A stretch of DNA of 21,280 nt from Bifidobacteriaceae bacterium. GTDB taxonomy: Bacteria > Actinomycetota > Actinomycetes > Actinomycetales > WQXJ01. Shown here in pieces: positions 9,380-15,233 of the stretch (position 1 is the first letter of the stretch; each line of letters starts with the position of its first letter). A program made the position numbers and the translations under genes. The stretch spans positions 1 to 21,280 of the forward strand of contig JAISBQ010000164.1 in assembly GCA_031266115.1 (NCBI GenBank). Reading direction: 5' to 3'. The notes below the pieces were generated by a model. That model did not search any database. It was not told the origin of the DNA and worked only from the letters and a program-made list of their open reading frames with translations.

Positions 9380-9910
9380 TCACACCTCGGGGTCGTCGAA
9401 CATGTTCCAGCACAGGGCGCTGCGGGCTCGCTGGTCATCGAGGACAAGGTTGCGGATGGCATCGGGGAGGCGAGCGCGCTGCCAGTCTCGTTCCGCGCGG
9501 GCGGAGGCAGCGGCATCGGACGCGGGGGCTGAGGCCCGGGCCGCCTTGATCGCGTAGGCGGCGGCGCCGAGGTCATGCGCGGCGACATGCGGCACCGCAG
9601 CGGCCTGACCTGCGGACAGAGCAGCATACTTGGCTGATCCGGTGACGTCTCGCGCCGCCGCGTTCGAGGCGAAGGCCGCTTGACGGGCGTCCATCATCCG
9701 CATCTCGCCGCGAATCCAGGCGCGTCCCGCGTCGAGCGCCTGGCGGGGGCGGGTGTCCTGGCTGACCGACTGGAACAGGGGGAGGACATGGTCTGAGCAA
9801 TCAATGGCCCACTGCGCGATCAGCCGGTGGTCCTCGTCGGTGAGGGTGCCGCCGCGGCGAATGGTGATCAGGCGCGGGTCCCGCTGAGGGGGAAGGATCA
9901 TGCGTGCCAC
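9380..9910 (-). CDS. Putative immunity protein (Imm5-like), orphan
   Basis: This is a 176-aa, mostly helical, alanine-rich protein. The segment LTDEDHRLIAQWAIDCSDHV, followed by a PRQALDAGRAWIRGEMRM segment and repeated AAxxA/HVAAHDLGAA helices, matches my recollection of the Imm5-like 'putative immunity protein' family (sometimes annotated as SbcC-like). That family is predicted to neutralise polymorphic toxins in the cytoplasm. No signal peptide or membrane segment is present. The start is uncertain. GTG 9910 has GGGAG only four bases upstream; ATG 9901 gives a form shorter by three residues. No toxin gene lies next to it. The neighbour on one side is the convergent protease gene and on the other a divergent ABC operon. 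Either the toxin was lost or the gene protects against toxins from other strains. Family assignment is moderate; molecular function is inferred. Confidence 0.68.
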   Translation of the reverse strand: MARMILPPQRDPRLITIRRGGTLTDEDHRLIAQWAIDCSDHVLPLFQSVSQDTRPRQALDAGRAWIRGEMRMMDARQAAFASNAAARDVTGSAKYAALSAGQAAAVPHVAAHDLGAAAYAIKAARASAPASDAAASARAERDWQRARLPDAIRNLVLDDQRARSALCWNMFDDPEV

Positions 9911-10004
9911 AACGCTCCCAACTGACGGTCACATGGAGGCGTCCATGGTCCCACAGTGCCGAGTGGTGGCCGGCGCGTGAGGATGGCGCCTCGGGGCCGA
10001 CGGA

Positions 10005-10031
10005 GAGGTAGCGCCACACGACCGACTGGGG
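10005..10031. repeat. Direct repeat copy 1
   Basis: It begins GAGGTAGCGCCAC and ends ACTGGGG. The copy at 10067 shares at least 19 of 27 positions with no indel, and the two are 62 bases apart. It lies upstream of the ABC operon promoter. A regulator binding site or a remnant of an older duplication are both possible. Confidence 0.5.
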
Positions 10032-10066
10032 TTGAGAGGGCGTCACGTGGTACCACCGCCAAGGGG

Positions 10067-10093
10067 GAGGTATCGCCACGAACCTGACTGGGG
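10067..10093. repeat. Direct repeat copy 2
   Basis: It begins GAGGTATCGCCAC and ends ACTGGGG, mirroring the copy at 10005-10031. It ends 17 bases before the candidate -35 box at 10111, a reasonable place for an activator or repressor site. Confidence 0.5.
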
Positions 10094-10110
10094 CTGGGAT
10101 GGTGTGATGC

Positions 10111-10149
10111 TTGAAAGCGACTGAAGCGCAGTGTAGTCTGTCTAACAGA
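10111..10149 (+). promoter_or_regulatory. Candidate promoter and operator of the ABC operon
   Basis: TTGAAA at 10111-10116 is followed after exactly 17 bases by TAGTCT at 10134-10139, a good -35/-10 pair. A perfect palindrome, TCTGT-CTA-ACAGA at 10137-10149, overlaps the -10 and the likely transcription start, where a repressor would act. The first gene of the operon encodes a small winged-helix protein, so autoregulation through this site is a natural hypothesis. The leader to the start at 10220 would be about 75 bases. Confidence 0.5.
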
Positions 10150-10219
10150 TAACATGGCAGCAACAACTAGTCGTTAGCTACAACATCCCTGGTAGCAGCC
10201 AGATTGGCGGTGGTACTCC

Positions 10220-10522
10220 ATGAGCGGTCCCGACCTTGACCCGGTGATCCATCCCGCCTCACGGCTGCGGATCATCACGGCCCTGGCATCGCTGCCACCG
10301 GGACATGCGATGGCGTTCACCGCCTTGCGCGCCCAGCTAGGGATGACCGTGGGCAACCTGTCCACCCACCTGACTAGGCTGGAGGCCGCGCGCTACGTTG
10401 AGGTGGCCAAGACTTTCGAGGGCAAGCGCCCAGCCACCCGCGTCACCCTGACTCCCGTCGGCTGGAACGCCCTTGAGCGCTACCTGACGCATCTGAACGA
10501 ACTCCTAGGAGGGATCGGATGA
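10220..10522 (+). CDS. Winged-helix transcriptional regulator (HTH_34/MarR-like)
   Basis: This 100-aa protein has no room for an effector domain. Residues 12-40 (HPASRLRIITALASLPPGH, then FTALRAQLGMT) form the first helices, and GNLSTHLTRLEAARYVEV is the recognition helix and the strand after it. The wing follows (FEGKRPATRVTLTPVGWNALERYL). This is the layout of small dimeric winged-helix regulators of the HTH_34 type that often precede ABC exporters. Its stop overlaps the ABC ATPase start (ATGA at 10519-10522), so translation is probably coupled. It likely binds the palindrome at 10137-10149 and controls its own operon. The signal is unknown. The start ATG has only a weak upstream GGTGG. Confidence 0.82.
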   Translation: MSGPDLDPVIHPASRLRIITALASLPPGHAMAFTALRAQLGMTVGNLSTHLTRLEAARYVEVAKTFEGKRPATRVTLTPVGWNALERYLTHLNELLGGIG

Positions 10523-11463
10523 CCCCACCCGCCGTCGTGATGCGCGCAGTGCGAAAGTCCTACGCCGGTCGCCCCGCTCTCAACGCCCTGACCATGGAGG
10601 TTCACGCCGGGGAGATCTTCGGGTTCGCGGGCCCCAATGGGGCGGGAAAGACCACCGCCATGCGCGTGATCATGGGGTTGGCTGGCGTCGATGCCGGCAC
10701 GGTTCAGGTGTGCGGCGCGCGGCCGGGCAGCAGGCAGGCGTTGGCGGCCGCGGGAGCGTTGATCGAAACCCCAGCGCTGTATCCGGCCGCCTCGGGTCTC
10801 GACCATCTTCGCGCCGTGGGCCGCTGGGCCGGCGTGGGCGCAGGCCGGGCGGAGGAGGTCTTGGACCTGGTGGGGTTGGGCGGCGCGGGCAGCAAGAAGA
10901 CCAACGCCTATTCATTGGGGATGAAGCAGCGCCTCGGCGTAGCCACGGCTCTCCTCAAGAATCCACGCCTCCTGCTCCTCGACGAACCCGCCAACGGGCT
11001 CGACCCACAGGGCATGAAGGACATGCGGACCATGCTGATTGACCTGCGGGCGGCTGGGCACACCGTGCTGCTGTCCTCCCATCTCCTCGGTGAGGTCGAG
11101 CAGGTGGCAGACCGGATCGGGATCGTGGTGGCGGGCCGGATGGTGGTGACCGAGACGCCGGGCGACCTGCGCGCCAGGGCTGTCCCCAGCGTGATCGTCG
11201 ATGCCCGGCCGGCAGATCGCGTTCCTCGCGTCCTGGCCGGGGCCGGCATCGTGCCCGCCGCGGCCATCGCGCCGTGCGACGCAGGCTTCACTGTGGTTCT
11301 GCGGGAGGTGGGGGACGGGGCGGAGGAGGAGGACGCCATCGTCCGCAGGATTGTGGAAATCCTGGTGACGGCCGGCCTGTCCGTCTATCGGGTGGAACCG
11401 GTGCGCGCGAACCTGGCCGACGTGTTCCTTGACCTGACCCAGCGGGCAGGCGGCTCCTCATGA
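10519..11463 (+). CDS. ABC transporter ATP-binding protein (BcrA/CcmA-like exporter type)
   Basis: This 314-aa cytoplasmic ATPase drives the membrane partner encoded next. Walker A GPNGAGKTT is at 38-46. The signature region YSLGMKQRLG is near 131-140, with SLGMK in place of LSGGQ as is common in this subfamily. Walker B LLLLDEPANGLD is at 151-162, and the H-loop His188 lies in LLSSHLLGEVEQ. The Q-loop position reads IETPALYP with Glu83, typical of the BcrA/lantibiotic-immunity group. The ~100-aa C-terminal extension is also normal for that group. The gene overlaps the regulator by ATGA and the permease by ATGA at 11460, so the three genes form one operon. The substrate cannot be read from sequence. 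Antibiotic or peptide export or resistance is a family-based guess. Confidence 0.93.
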   Translation: MTPPAVVMRAVRKSYAGRPALNALTMEVHAGEIFGFAGPNGAGKTTAMRVIMGLAGVDAGTVQVCGARPGSRQALAAAGALIETPALYPAASGLDHLRAVGRWAGVGAGRAEEVLDLVGLGGAGSKKTNAYSLGMKQRLGVATALLKNPRLLLLDEPANGLDPQGMKDMRTMLIDLRAAGHTVLLSSHLLGEVEQVADRIGIVVAGRMVVTETPGDLRARAVPSVIVDARPADRVPRVLAGAGIVPAAAIAPCDAGFTVVLREVGDGAEEEDAIVRRIVEILVTAGLSVYRVEPVRANLADVFLDLTQRAGGSS

Positions 11464-12335
11464 CCGCGCCGCCGATGCCGTCCCCTCCCCGGCCCGCCCG
11501 CTTCCCCTTGCGCGCCGCCTGGTCAGGGCTGATGCGCCAGCGATCCATCTGGGCGCTGATCGGGGTGTGGTTGGCGATGACGGCGGGGTTCGGCGTGGTG
11601 CTCAACGCCGTGCTGTACGGGAGCATGCGCGAGACCCTGAGTCCGGAGGATGCCGACGCGATGCGTGCTGGTCTGGAGCCGGGGGCGATCTCGCAGTTCG
11701 CGGCCGGGGCGATGCCGTTCTACGGAGCCGCGATGGCGCTGTTGATCGGCGTGGTCGTGGTGGGTGGTGAGTATCGGGCGGGCACCGTCAGGTGGCTGTA
11801 CACCCAAGGCCCGGGGCGATTGGCGGTCATTGGTGCGCAATTGGTCGCGCTGGTTGGGCTGTTCGCGATCATGGCTCTGGCAACGCTGGCTGTCGACTGG
11901 GTGGGACTTGTGGTGGTGGCACCGGTGTTCGACATGCCGATTGCAGCACCGGCGGTGGGGCCGGTGATCGTTTCCCTGGCGGGGATGTGGTTGACGGCAC
12001 TGGTCCACGGACTGATCGGTGCGGCGCTGGCGGTGCTAGCACGGGGAACCGTGTGGGCCCTGGCCGGCGGCTTGGTGTGGGTGCTGGCCGTGGAGACCGC
12101 GTTGGTCGCTCTCGTCCGCGCGGTGCCCGCACTTGGCGGTCCGGCCCACGGCCTACTCGCGGTCGCGACATCCAACCTCGCGGTGGCGCGGGGGGCATAC
12201 CCCTGGTGGCCGAACGCCGTCGACGCGGCAGCCACGGTCGCCGATGGGTGGGTCGGGGCCGGCGTCCTCGCGGCTTGGGGGATTGTGGCGACAGCCGTGG
12301 CCTGCGTCGCTGTGGTGCGTCGCGACGTCGCGTAG
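11460..12335 (+). CDS. ABC-2 type transporter permease
   Basis: This 291-aa integral membrane protein has about six hydrophobic segments. They are near residues 22-45 (IWALIGVWLAMTAGFGVVL), 85-105 (GAAMALLIGVVVVGGEYRAG, the usual first cytoplasmic loop motif of ABC-2 permeases), 118-150, 163-185, 190-220 and 268-288. It lacks a nucleotide-binding domain and pairs with the ATPase whose stop it overlaps. The GGEYRAGTVRWLY motif is close to the conserved E-x-x-x-G-T of the ABC-2 family. The last codons contain a perfect 12-bp palindrome (CGCGACGTCGCG, 12321-12332), without clear meaning. Confidence 0.88.
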   Translation: MTAPPMPSPPRPARFPLRAAWSGLMRQRSIWALIGVWLAMTAGFGVVLNAVLYGSMRETLSPEDADAMRAGLEPGAISQFAAGAMPFYGAAMALLIGVVVVGGEYRAGTVRWLYTQGPGRLAVIGAQLVALVGLFAIMALATLAVDWVGLVVVAPVFDMPIAAPAVGPVIVSLAGMWLTALVHGLIGAALAVLARGTVWALAGGLVWVLAVETALVALVRAVPALGGPAHGLLAVATSNLAVARGAYPWWPNAVDAAATVADGWVGAGVLAAWGIVATAVACVAVVRRDVA

Positions 12336-12413
12336 GCCTCGAGGAGACGGCATCGTGGACGGGGCTTCGTGGACATGGACCGCGATCCGAATCCCGGTCT
12401 GACTGGCGAGGAA

Positions 12414-12432
12414 CCCGACACGCGACGTCGGG
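12414..12432 (+). terminator. Possible weak terminator hairpin after the ABC operon
   Basis: CCCGAC at 12414-12419 pairs with GTCGGG at 12427-12432 around a 7-base loop, about 80 bases after the permease stop. There is no U-tract, and a competing pairing uses TGTCGG at 12435-12440. It lies before the vapBC promoter, where a terminator would be expected. Confidence 0.3.
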
Positions 12433-12489
12433 CTTGTCGGACATCAAGGAGGAGATTGCGCGTGGTATCGGGCGCGGGTGATAGCACGC

Positions 12490-12505
12490 GGTATCATATG
12501 GTGCC
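12490..12505 (+). promoter_or_regulatory. Candidate -10 and operator of vapBC, possible leaderless start
   Basis: GGTATCATATGGTGCC is palindromic at 12 of 16 positions and ends directly before the antitoxin ATG at 12506. It contains TATCAT (12492-12497), a good -10 box eight bases before the ATG. There is no Shine-Dalgarno, so transcription probably begins at or next to the start codon. RHH antitoxins repress their own promoter through such palindromes. No good -35 is visible. Confidence 0.45.
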
Positions 12506-12775
12506 ATGGCGATGACGGTGCGGCTTGACGACGATATCCACGATGCTCTCGACGCGGCGGCCGTCCGCACGGGACGGTCCAAGAACCGACTGGTCAACGA
12601 GGCATTGCGCCAGGCGCTTGCCAGCGCGGAGGCGGACAGTTCACAGCACAATTGGCGCTCGCCAGCGCGAGGGCGGTGGAGGCCAGTGCCAGACCACCTT
12701 CTGGTGCATGGTGACTTCACCGCCTCGGAACTGATTGATGAACAGCGAGAGGAATGCGGACAGCATCAGTCATGA
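12506..12775 (+). CDS. VapB antitoxin, ribbon-helix-helix (CopG-like)
   Basis: This is an 89-aa protein. MTVRLDDDIHDALDAAAVRT (from residue 3) and the following GRSKNRLVNEALRQAL form the beta-strand and two helices of an RHH DNA-binding domain at residues 3-40. The C-terminal half (PDHLLVHGDFTASELIDEQR) is the usual unstructured toxin-binding tail, with an acidic end and a conserved-looking hydrophobic patch. It should bind and block the PIN toxin encoded next and autorepress the operon. Its stop overlaps the toxin start (ATGA at 12772-12775). The gene appears intact. Confidence 0.85.
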   Translation: MAMTVRLDDDIHDALDAAAVRTGRSKNRLVNEALRQALASAEADSSQHNWRSPARGRWRPVPDHLLVHGDFTASELIDEQREECGQHQS

Positions 12776-13206
12776 GGCTCTACATGGACACCAGCGCGCT
12801 GCTCAAGACGGTGCATGTGGAGAGCGAAAGCTCTGCGCTGAACGCCTACTTGGATGAGGTGACGGACGAGGGGACGGTCCTTGTCACATCGTCCATCACG
12901 ATTGTGGAGTTGGAGCGCGCCCTACGCGCTCGCGTCGAACGGGTGGGGCCGACTCCTGGCGGGCCGCCGCTTCGCGAATCCGTTAACTGGGCTTTGGCGG
13001 GACTGGTGGAACTTCGGGTCACCGCAACAGTGATCCGCTTGGCCCGCTGGCTCGGCCCCCCGCTGCTCCGGAGCCTGGACGCCATCCATCTGGCGAGCGC
13101 GTTGCTCGACGGCGCGGACGGCATCGTCACCTATGACCGCCGGTTGGCCGAGGCGGCGCAGGCCGCAAACCTCGCCATCCACAGTCCCGGCTCACGGTGC
13201 CCCTAG
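12772..13206 (+). CDS. VapC toxin, PIN-domain ribonuclease
   Basis: This 144-aa protein starts at ATG 12772, which overlaps the antitoxin stop and gives the canonical MRLYMDTSALLK beginning. A longer start at 12754 is possible but adds an atypical six-residue tail. All four expected acidic active-site residues are present: Asp6 (MDTSAL), Glu46 (TIVELERAL), Asp103 (SLDAIHLASAL) and Asp122 (VTYDRRLAEAA). This predicts an active Mg-dependent RNase that cuts specific RNAs when the antitoxin is degraded. The gene ends 44 bases from the point where the hipA homology on the opposite strand stops. Confidence 0.9.
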   Translation: MRLYMDTSALLKTVHVESESSALNAYLDEVTDEGTVLVTSSITIVELERALRARVERVGPTPGGPPLRESVNWALAGLVELRVTATVIRLARWLGPPLLRSLDAIHLASALLDGADGIVTYDRRLAEAAQAANLAIHSPGSRCP

Positions 13207-13235
13207 CGCCACTCTGTCGCCTGGGCGCGGCCCCG

Positions 13236-13983
13236 TCAGCCGATGGCCGTTTGGTGAATGCGCCGCAGGCGGCCTGCGTCATCGGGCAGGCGGTCGAATC
13301 GCGTGACCACCAACACCACCTGATCGTCGAACTGGACCAGGTCCACCGGCGCTGTTGGCAGTCCAAGCGCCGCCGCCGTCCGCATGGTCACGTATTCCGC
13401 AACGTCGCTGCCCGCGCGCCTGGCAACGCCCGTCTTGACGATGTGGCTCGACGCCATCGGCCCGGTCGGTAGTGTCCACGATTCGTCGGCATCATGGCGG
13501 ACAGCGAACTTTCCCTGGAATCCGCCCAGCGACCAGCGCTCGTCGCGTTCGCCGGACATCCGCGCAGTACTGTCGCTGCGGAGCCGCCGGATCTTGCTGG
13601 CCATCTGGTGTTCATCGAGCGGCTCAAGTCCAGGTGACTTCGACGGTTCGACGTGGTTGCCCAGGACCTGGACGGCTCAGGGTAGATCCGCTCCGACAGC
13701 ACCCAACAGGTCGAAGACGCGGTCTGGTACCCCGAACCTGCGCGCCCACGCTTGGCGAACAGAGGGATCGTCGGGCACAAGGCCCGCGAACCAGTTCTCC
13801 ACCACAGCAGGATCAAACCAGTCCGCCGCCAGGGGCAGGGCAAGTGACAGCGCCGTGGCGCTCGGGCGGTCCTGCCATTCCGGGGTGTACGCGAACTCGA
13901 TACCGGAAGAGCGTGCCCGCGCGATGGTGCCGGCGCGTTCCGTCCATCCACAGGGCGAGTTCTTCGCCACCTGCCGGCCTCAC
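13236..13983 (-). pseudogene. hipA: Dead HipA kinase toxin: frameshift, nonsense codon and 3' truncation
   Basis: The probable original start is GTG 13983, overlapping the hipB stop as GTGA. The N-terminus reads LALWMDGTR, then shifts frame near 13930-13936 into AGTIARARSSGIEFAYTPEW. At 13677-13679 an in-frame TGA stands where the context (ADLP, stop, AVQVLGNHVEP) suggests a glycine codon GGA. After it the same frame continues for 147 codons, including RWSLGGFQGKFAV, the HipA glycine-rich nucleotide loop region. It also includes SHIVKTG, and VTRFDRLPDDAGRLRRIHQ. The match ends exactly at the RxHQ that precedes EDxxQALG in normal HipA. The last ~200 residues, with the catalytic Asp and metal ligands, are absent. 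The break is near 13250, close to the end of the convergent vapC. The product cannot be an active kinase. Confidence 0.85.
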
Positions 13984-14255
13984 CGCGTGGCCCGATCCAC
14001 GATGGCGTCGAGCAGCGAGGTGTCCGGCGCTGGTACCGCGTTGAGGGAAATCCCGACCTCGGCCAGGGCCGTCACAACGGCGCCAAAGCCCGGAGCCCCC
14101 CGGCCTGCCTCGAGGTCCACCACCCATTGCCGGGACATTCCCAGGCGCTGCGCCAACTGCGCCTGGGTCAAGCCGAGGGCGTGCCTGCCGGCTCTGACCC
14201 TCGCGCCGACATCGGCCACGGTCCTCACCAACACGATGTCAACCATAGCCGACAT
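13980..14255 (-). CDS. hipB: HipB-like antitoxin/repressor (XRE HTH), intact
   Basis: A 91-aa reading is given from ATG 14255. It contains an XRE helix-turn-helix, LGLTQAQLAQRLGMSRQWVV at residues 27-46, followed by DLEAGRGAPGFGAVVTALAE and a hydrophobic end. HipB proteins bind their operator as dimers and neutralise HipA. Here the partner is a pseudogene, so hipB survives as a stand-alone repressor. The start is uncertain. ATG 14255 and ATG 14246 both lie inside an operator-like repeat. GTG 14234 falls seven bases after a -10 candidate and would give a leaderless mRNA. The frame is open upstream to 14303, but that would place both operators inside the gene. Confidence 0.85.
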   Translation of the reverse strand: MSAMVDIVLVRTVADVGARVRAGRHALGLTQAQLAQRLGMSRQWVVDLEAGRGAPGFGAVVTALAEVGISLNAVPAPDTSLLDAIVDRATR

Positions 14256-14270
14256 GTCGTGTGATGTCGC
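14232..14270 (-). promoter_or_regulatory. Candidate hipB promoter, possibly leaderless
   Basis: On the minus strand, GCGACA (14270-14265) is followed after exactly 17 bases by TATGGT (14247-14242). Seven bases later comes GTG at 14234, in the hipB frame. This spacing would place the transcription start at the GTG. The -35 matches TTGACA at four positions, and the -10 fits TANNNT. Both boxes lie inside the tandem operator-like repeats, as expected for an autorepressed antitoxin. Confidence 0.45.
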
Positions 14271-14283
14271 CCGTAGCCGACAT
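14235..14283. promoter_or_regulatory. Two tandem HipB-type operators
   Basis: Two 21-bp direct repeats at 14235-14255 and 14263-14283 are 28 bases apart. Read on the minus strand, the promoter-distal one is ATGTCG-N8-CGACAT, a perfect 6-8-6 inverted repeat. The proximal one is ATGTCG-N8-TGACAT, with one mismatch. The E. coli HipB operator has the same geometry (TATCC-N8-GGATA). A further 10-bp palindrome CGACATGTCG joins the two sites. They overlap the proposed promoter and start, which supports cooperative autorepression. Confidence 0.7.
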
Positions 14284-14349
14284 TGGGGGACTGGTGCCGG
14301 CATCGCCGGGTGAGCGAAGACCTGCCCGTGGACAAGTGCCAGCTCTGCC

Positions 14350-14410
14350 GCCGAGTTTCAGGTTTGCGGGCTGAAACTGGCCCCGGGAGCCCCCAAACCT
14401 GAAACTCGAC
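14350..14410. repeat. Palindromic element E1 (61 bp)
   Basis: The left arm GCCGAGTTTCAGGTTTGCGG and its reverse complement at the right end (CAAACCTGAAACTCGAC) form a stem of about 23 bp with 21 matches and a ~15-base loop. E2 begins 83 bases later. No terminal transposase or target duplication is visible. Confidence 0.85.
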
Positions 14411-14432
14411 GGTCTGGAGGGCCCCGCAGTCT

Positions 14433-14493
14433 GCCGAGTTTCAGGTTTGCGGGGTCAAACCGGCGATTTCAGCCCCCGAACATGAAACTCGGC
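14433..14493. repeat. Palindromic element E2 (61 bp)
   Basis: It has the same left arm as E1. The right arm is slightly diverged (CCCGAACATGAAACTCGGC). It begins exactly 83 bases after E1, so the pair has the same pitch as E3-E4. Confidence 0.85.
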
Positions 14494-14701
14494 GATCCGG
14501 GAAGGCAGATCCAGCGTCCAGGTACCCGTGGGTGGCCGGATCGGGCGGTTTCGGGTCTCGGACCCGCAGGGTGGACGATGAGGAAGTCAGGCACATGCAT
14601 GGTCCTGGCGAAGGGGTCGGACTTAGGGGCGCTTTCCTGCTGGGATGGTGGTGCATAGCGCCGGACAGGCGTGGGGGATGGCGGATCTGTCGTGAGGGAG
14701 C

Positions 14702-14724
14702 ATCGAGATTGCGGAATACCAGGC
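14702..14724 (+). repeat. 23-bp repeat, copy a (direct)
   Basis: It begins ATCGAGATTGCGGAATACC. Copy b lies 42 bases downstream in the same orientation, and copies c and d are in reverse orientation. The shared core is ATCGAGATTG-n-n/C-GAATACC. Confidence 0.8.
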
Positions 14725-14743
14725 TCCACAGGGGTGTCACCGA

Positions 14744-14766
14744 ATCGAGATTGCCGAATACCGGCC
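14744..14766 (+). repeat. 23-bp repeat, copy b (direct)
   Basis: It begins ATCGAGATTGCCGAATACC, 42 bases after copy a, with few differences from it. Confidence 0.8.
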
Positions 14767-14802
14767 TCCGATGCCGAGGACCGGCCCCTACGGACGGTGG
14801 AA

Positions 14803-14825
14803 GTCTGGTATTCGACAATCTCGAT
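14803..14825 (-). repeat. 23-bp repeat, copy c (inverted)
   Basis: The plus strand ends GGTATTCGACAATCTCGAT, so the unit on the minus strand reads ATCGAGATTGTCGAATACC. It faces copies a and b, and could pair with them as a long stem if transcribed. Confidence 0.8.
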
Positions 14826-14844
14826 CTCGTCCGAGGGTCCTGGA

Positions 14845-14867
14845 CCCTGGTATTCGACAATCTCGAT
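14845..14867 (-). repeat. 23-bp repeat, copy d (inverted)
   Basis: It shares the minus-strand core of copy c and starts exactly 42 bases after it. This repeats the 42-base pitch seen between a and b in mirror image. Confidence 0.8.
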
Positions 14868-15014
14868 GCCACCACGATCGCCCAAGCCGGTGACAACCTC
14901 CACGCCCGAGGTCCTTTCCACGCCAGCGATCGGCGCACCACCACCCACCCGCCTCCTGCCACACACATCCCACATCCCACCCATGCTCGCCGGTCCCCAG
15001 GGGCCACACCCATT

Positions 15015-15075
15015 GCCGAGTTTCAGGTTTGCGGGCTGAAACCGGCCATTTGAGCCCGCAAACCTGAAACTCGCC
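15015..15075. repeat. Palindromic element E3 (61 bp)
   Basis: Left arm GCCGAGTTTCAGGTTTGCGG, right arm CCCGCAAACCTGAAACTCGCC. The stem is near perfect with a short loop. It has the same length as E1 and E2. Confidence 0.85.
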
Positions 15076-15097
15076 GCAGAATCCGCCATCGCACAGC

Positions 15098-15157
15098 GCC
15101 GAGTTTCACGTTTGGGGGCTCTCGGAGGGATTTCAGCCCGCAAACCTGAAACTCGGC
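15098..15157. repeat. Palindromic element E4 (60 bp)
   Basis: Left arm GCCGAGTTTCACGTTTGGGG (diverged), right arm CCCGCAAACCTGAAACTCGGC. It begins exactly 83 bases after E3. It lies about 80 bases beyond the PIN gene stop at 15234, so on the minus strand it could also act as that operon's terminator. Confidence 0.85.
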
Positions 15158-15233
15158 GATGGTCGGGGGCCTTGGGTGTGCCTCGTTGCCGGATTGAGTG
15201 GTGGAATGCGACTTCGACTCGCGTCCGGCCGGT

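Larger units (their letters stand above)
9911..10219. other. Divergent intergenic region with direct repeats and operon promoter
   Basis: This stretch of about 310 bases lies between the immunity-like gene and the ABC operon. It holds a two-copy direct repeat with exact 62-base period (10005-10031 and 10067-10093), a perfect 10-bp palindrome GTGGTACCAC at 10047-10056, and a good promoter candidate at 10111-10139 with an overlapping palindrome. I see no coding sequence in it. Confidence 0.6.
14284..15233. other. Large non-coding region with nested repeat block
   Basis: About 950 bases separate hipB from the PIN gene. Several open frames cross it, but none resembles a known protein and all run through the repeats, so I treat it as non-coding. 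It contains four ~61-bp palindromes and four 23-bp repeats, listed separately. The stretches between them (14494-14701, 14868-15014) show no motif I recognise. 14940-14990 is rich in CCACC/CACACA. Confidence 0.6.

Noticed and set aside
12321..12332. Perfect 12-bp palindrome CGCGACGTCGCG as an operator
   Set aside because: It lies inside the last codons of the permease gene, and CG-rich palindromes are frequent at this base composition. There is no promoter or neighbouring copy to support a role.
12754..12771. Earlier ATG for the vapC gene
   Set aside because: It adds six residues before the canonical PIN start. The ATGA overlap at 12772 is the usual arrangement for vapBC.
13677..13679. TGA in hipA as a selenocysteine codon
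   Set aside because: HipA has no known selenocysteine, the context suggests a glycine codon, and the gene is also frameshifted and truncated, so plain decay is simpler.
14441..15143. Several long open frames on both strands across the repeat block (for example a 224-codon one on the minus strand)
   Set aside because: They run straight through the palindromes and 23-bp repeats, have low-complexity Pro/Arg/Gly composition and show no known domain. High GC content makes such open frames common.
14350..15157. CRISPR array
   Set aside because: Only four copies of each repeat are present. The inner repeats change orientation half-way, the outer ones are full palindromes, spacers are not uniform across the block, and no cas gene is nearby.
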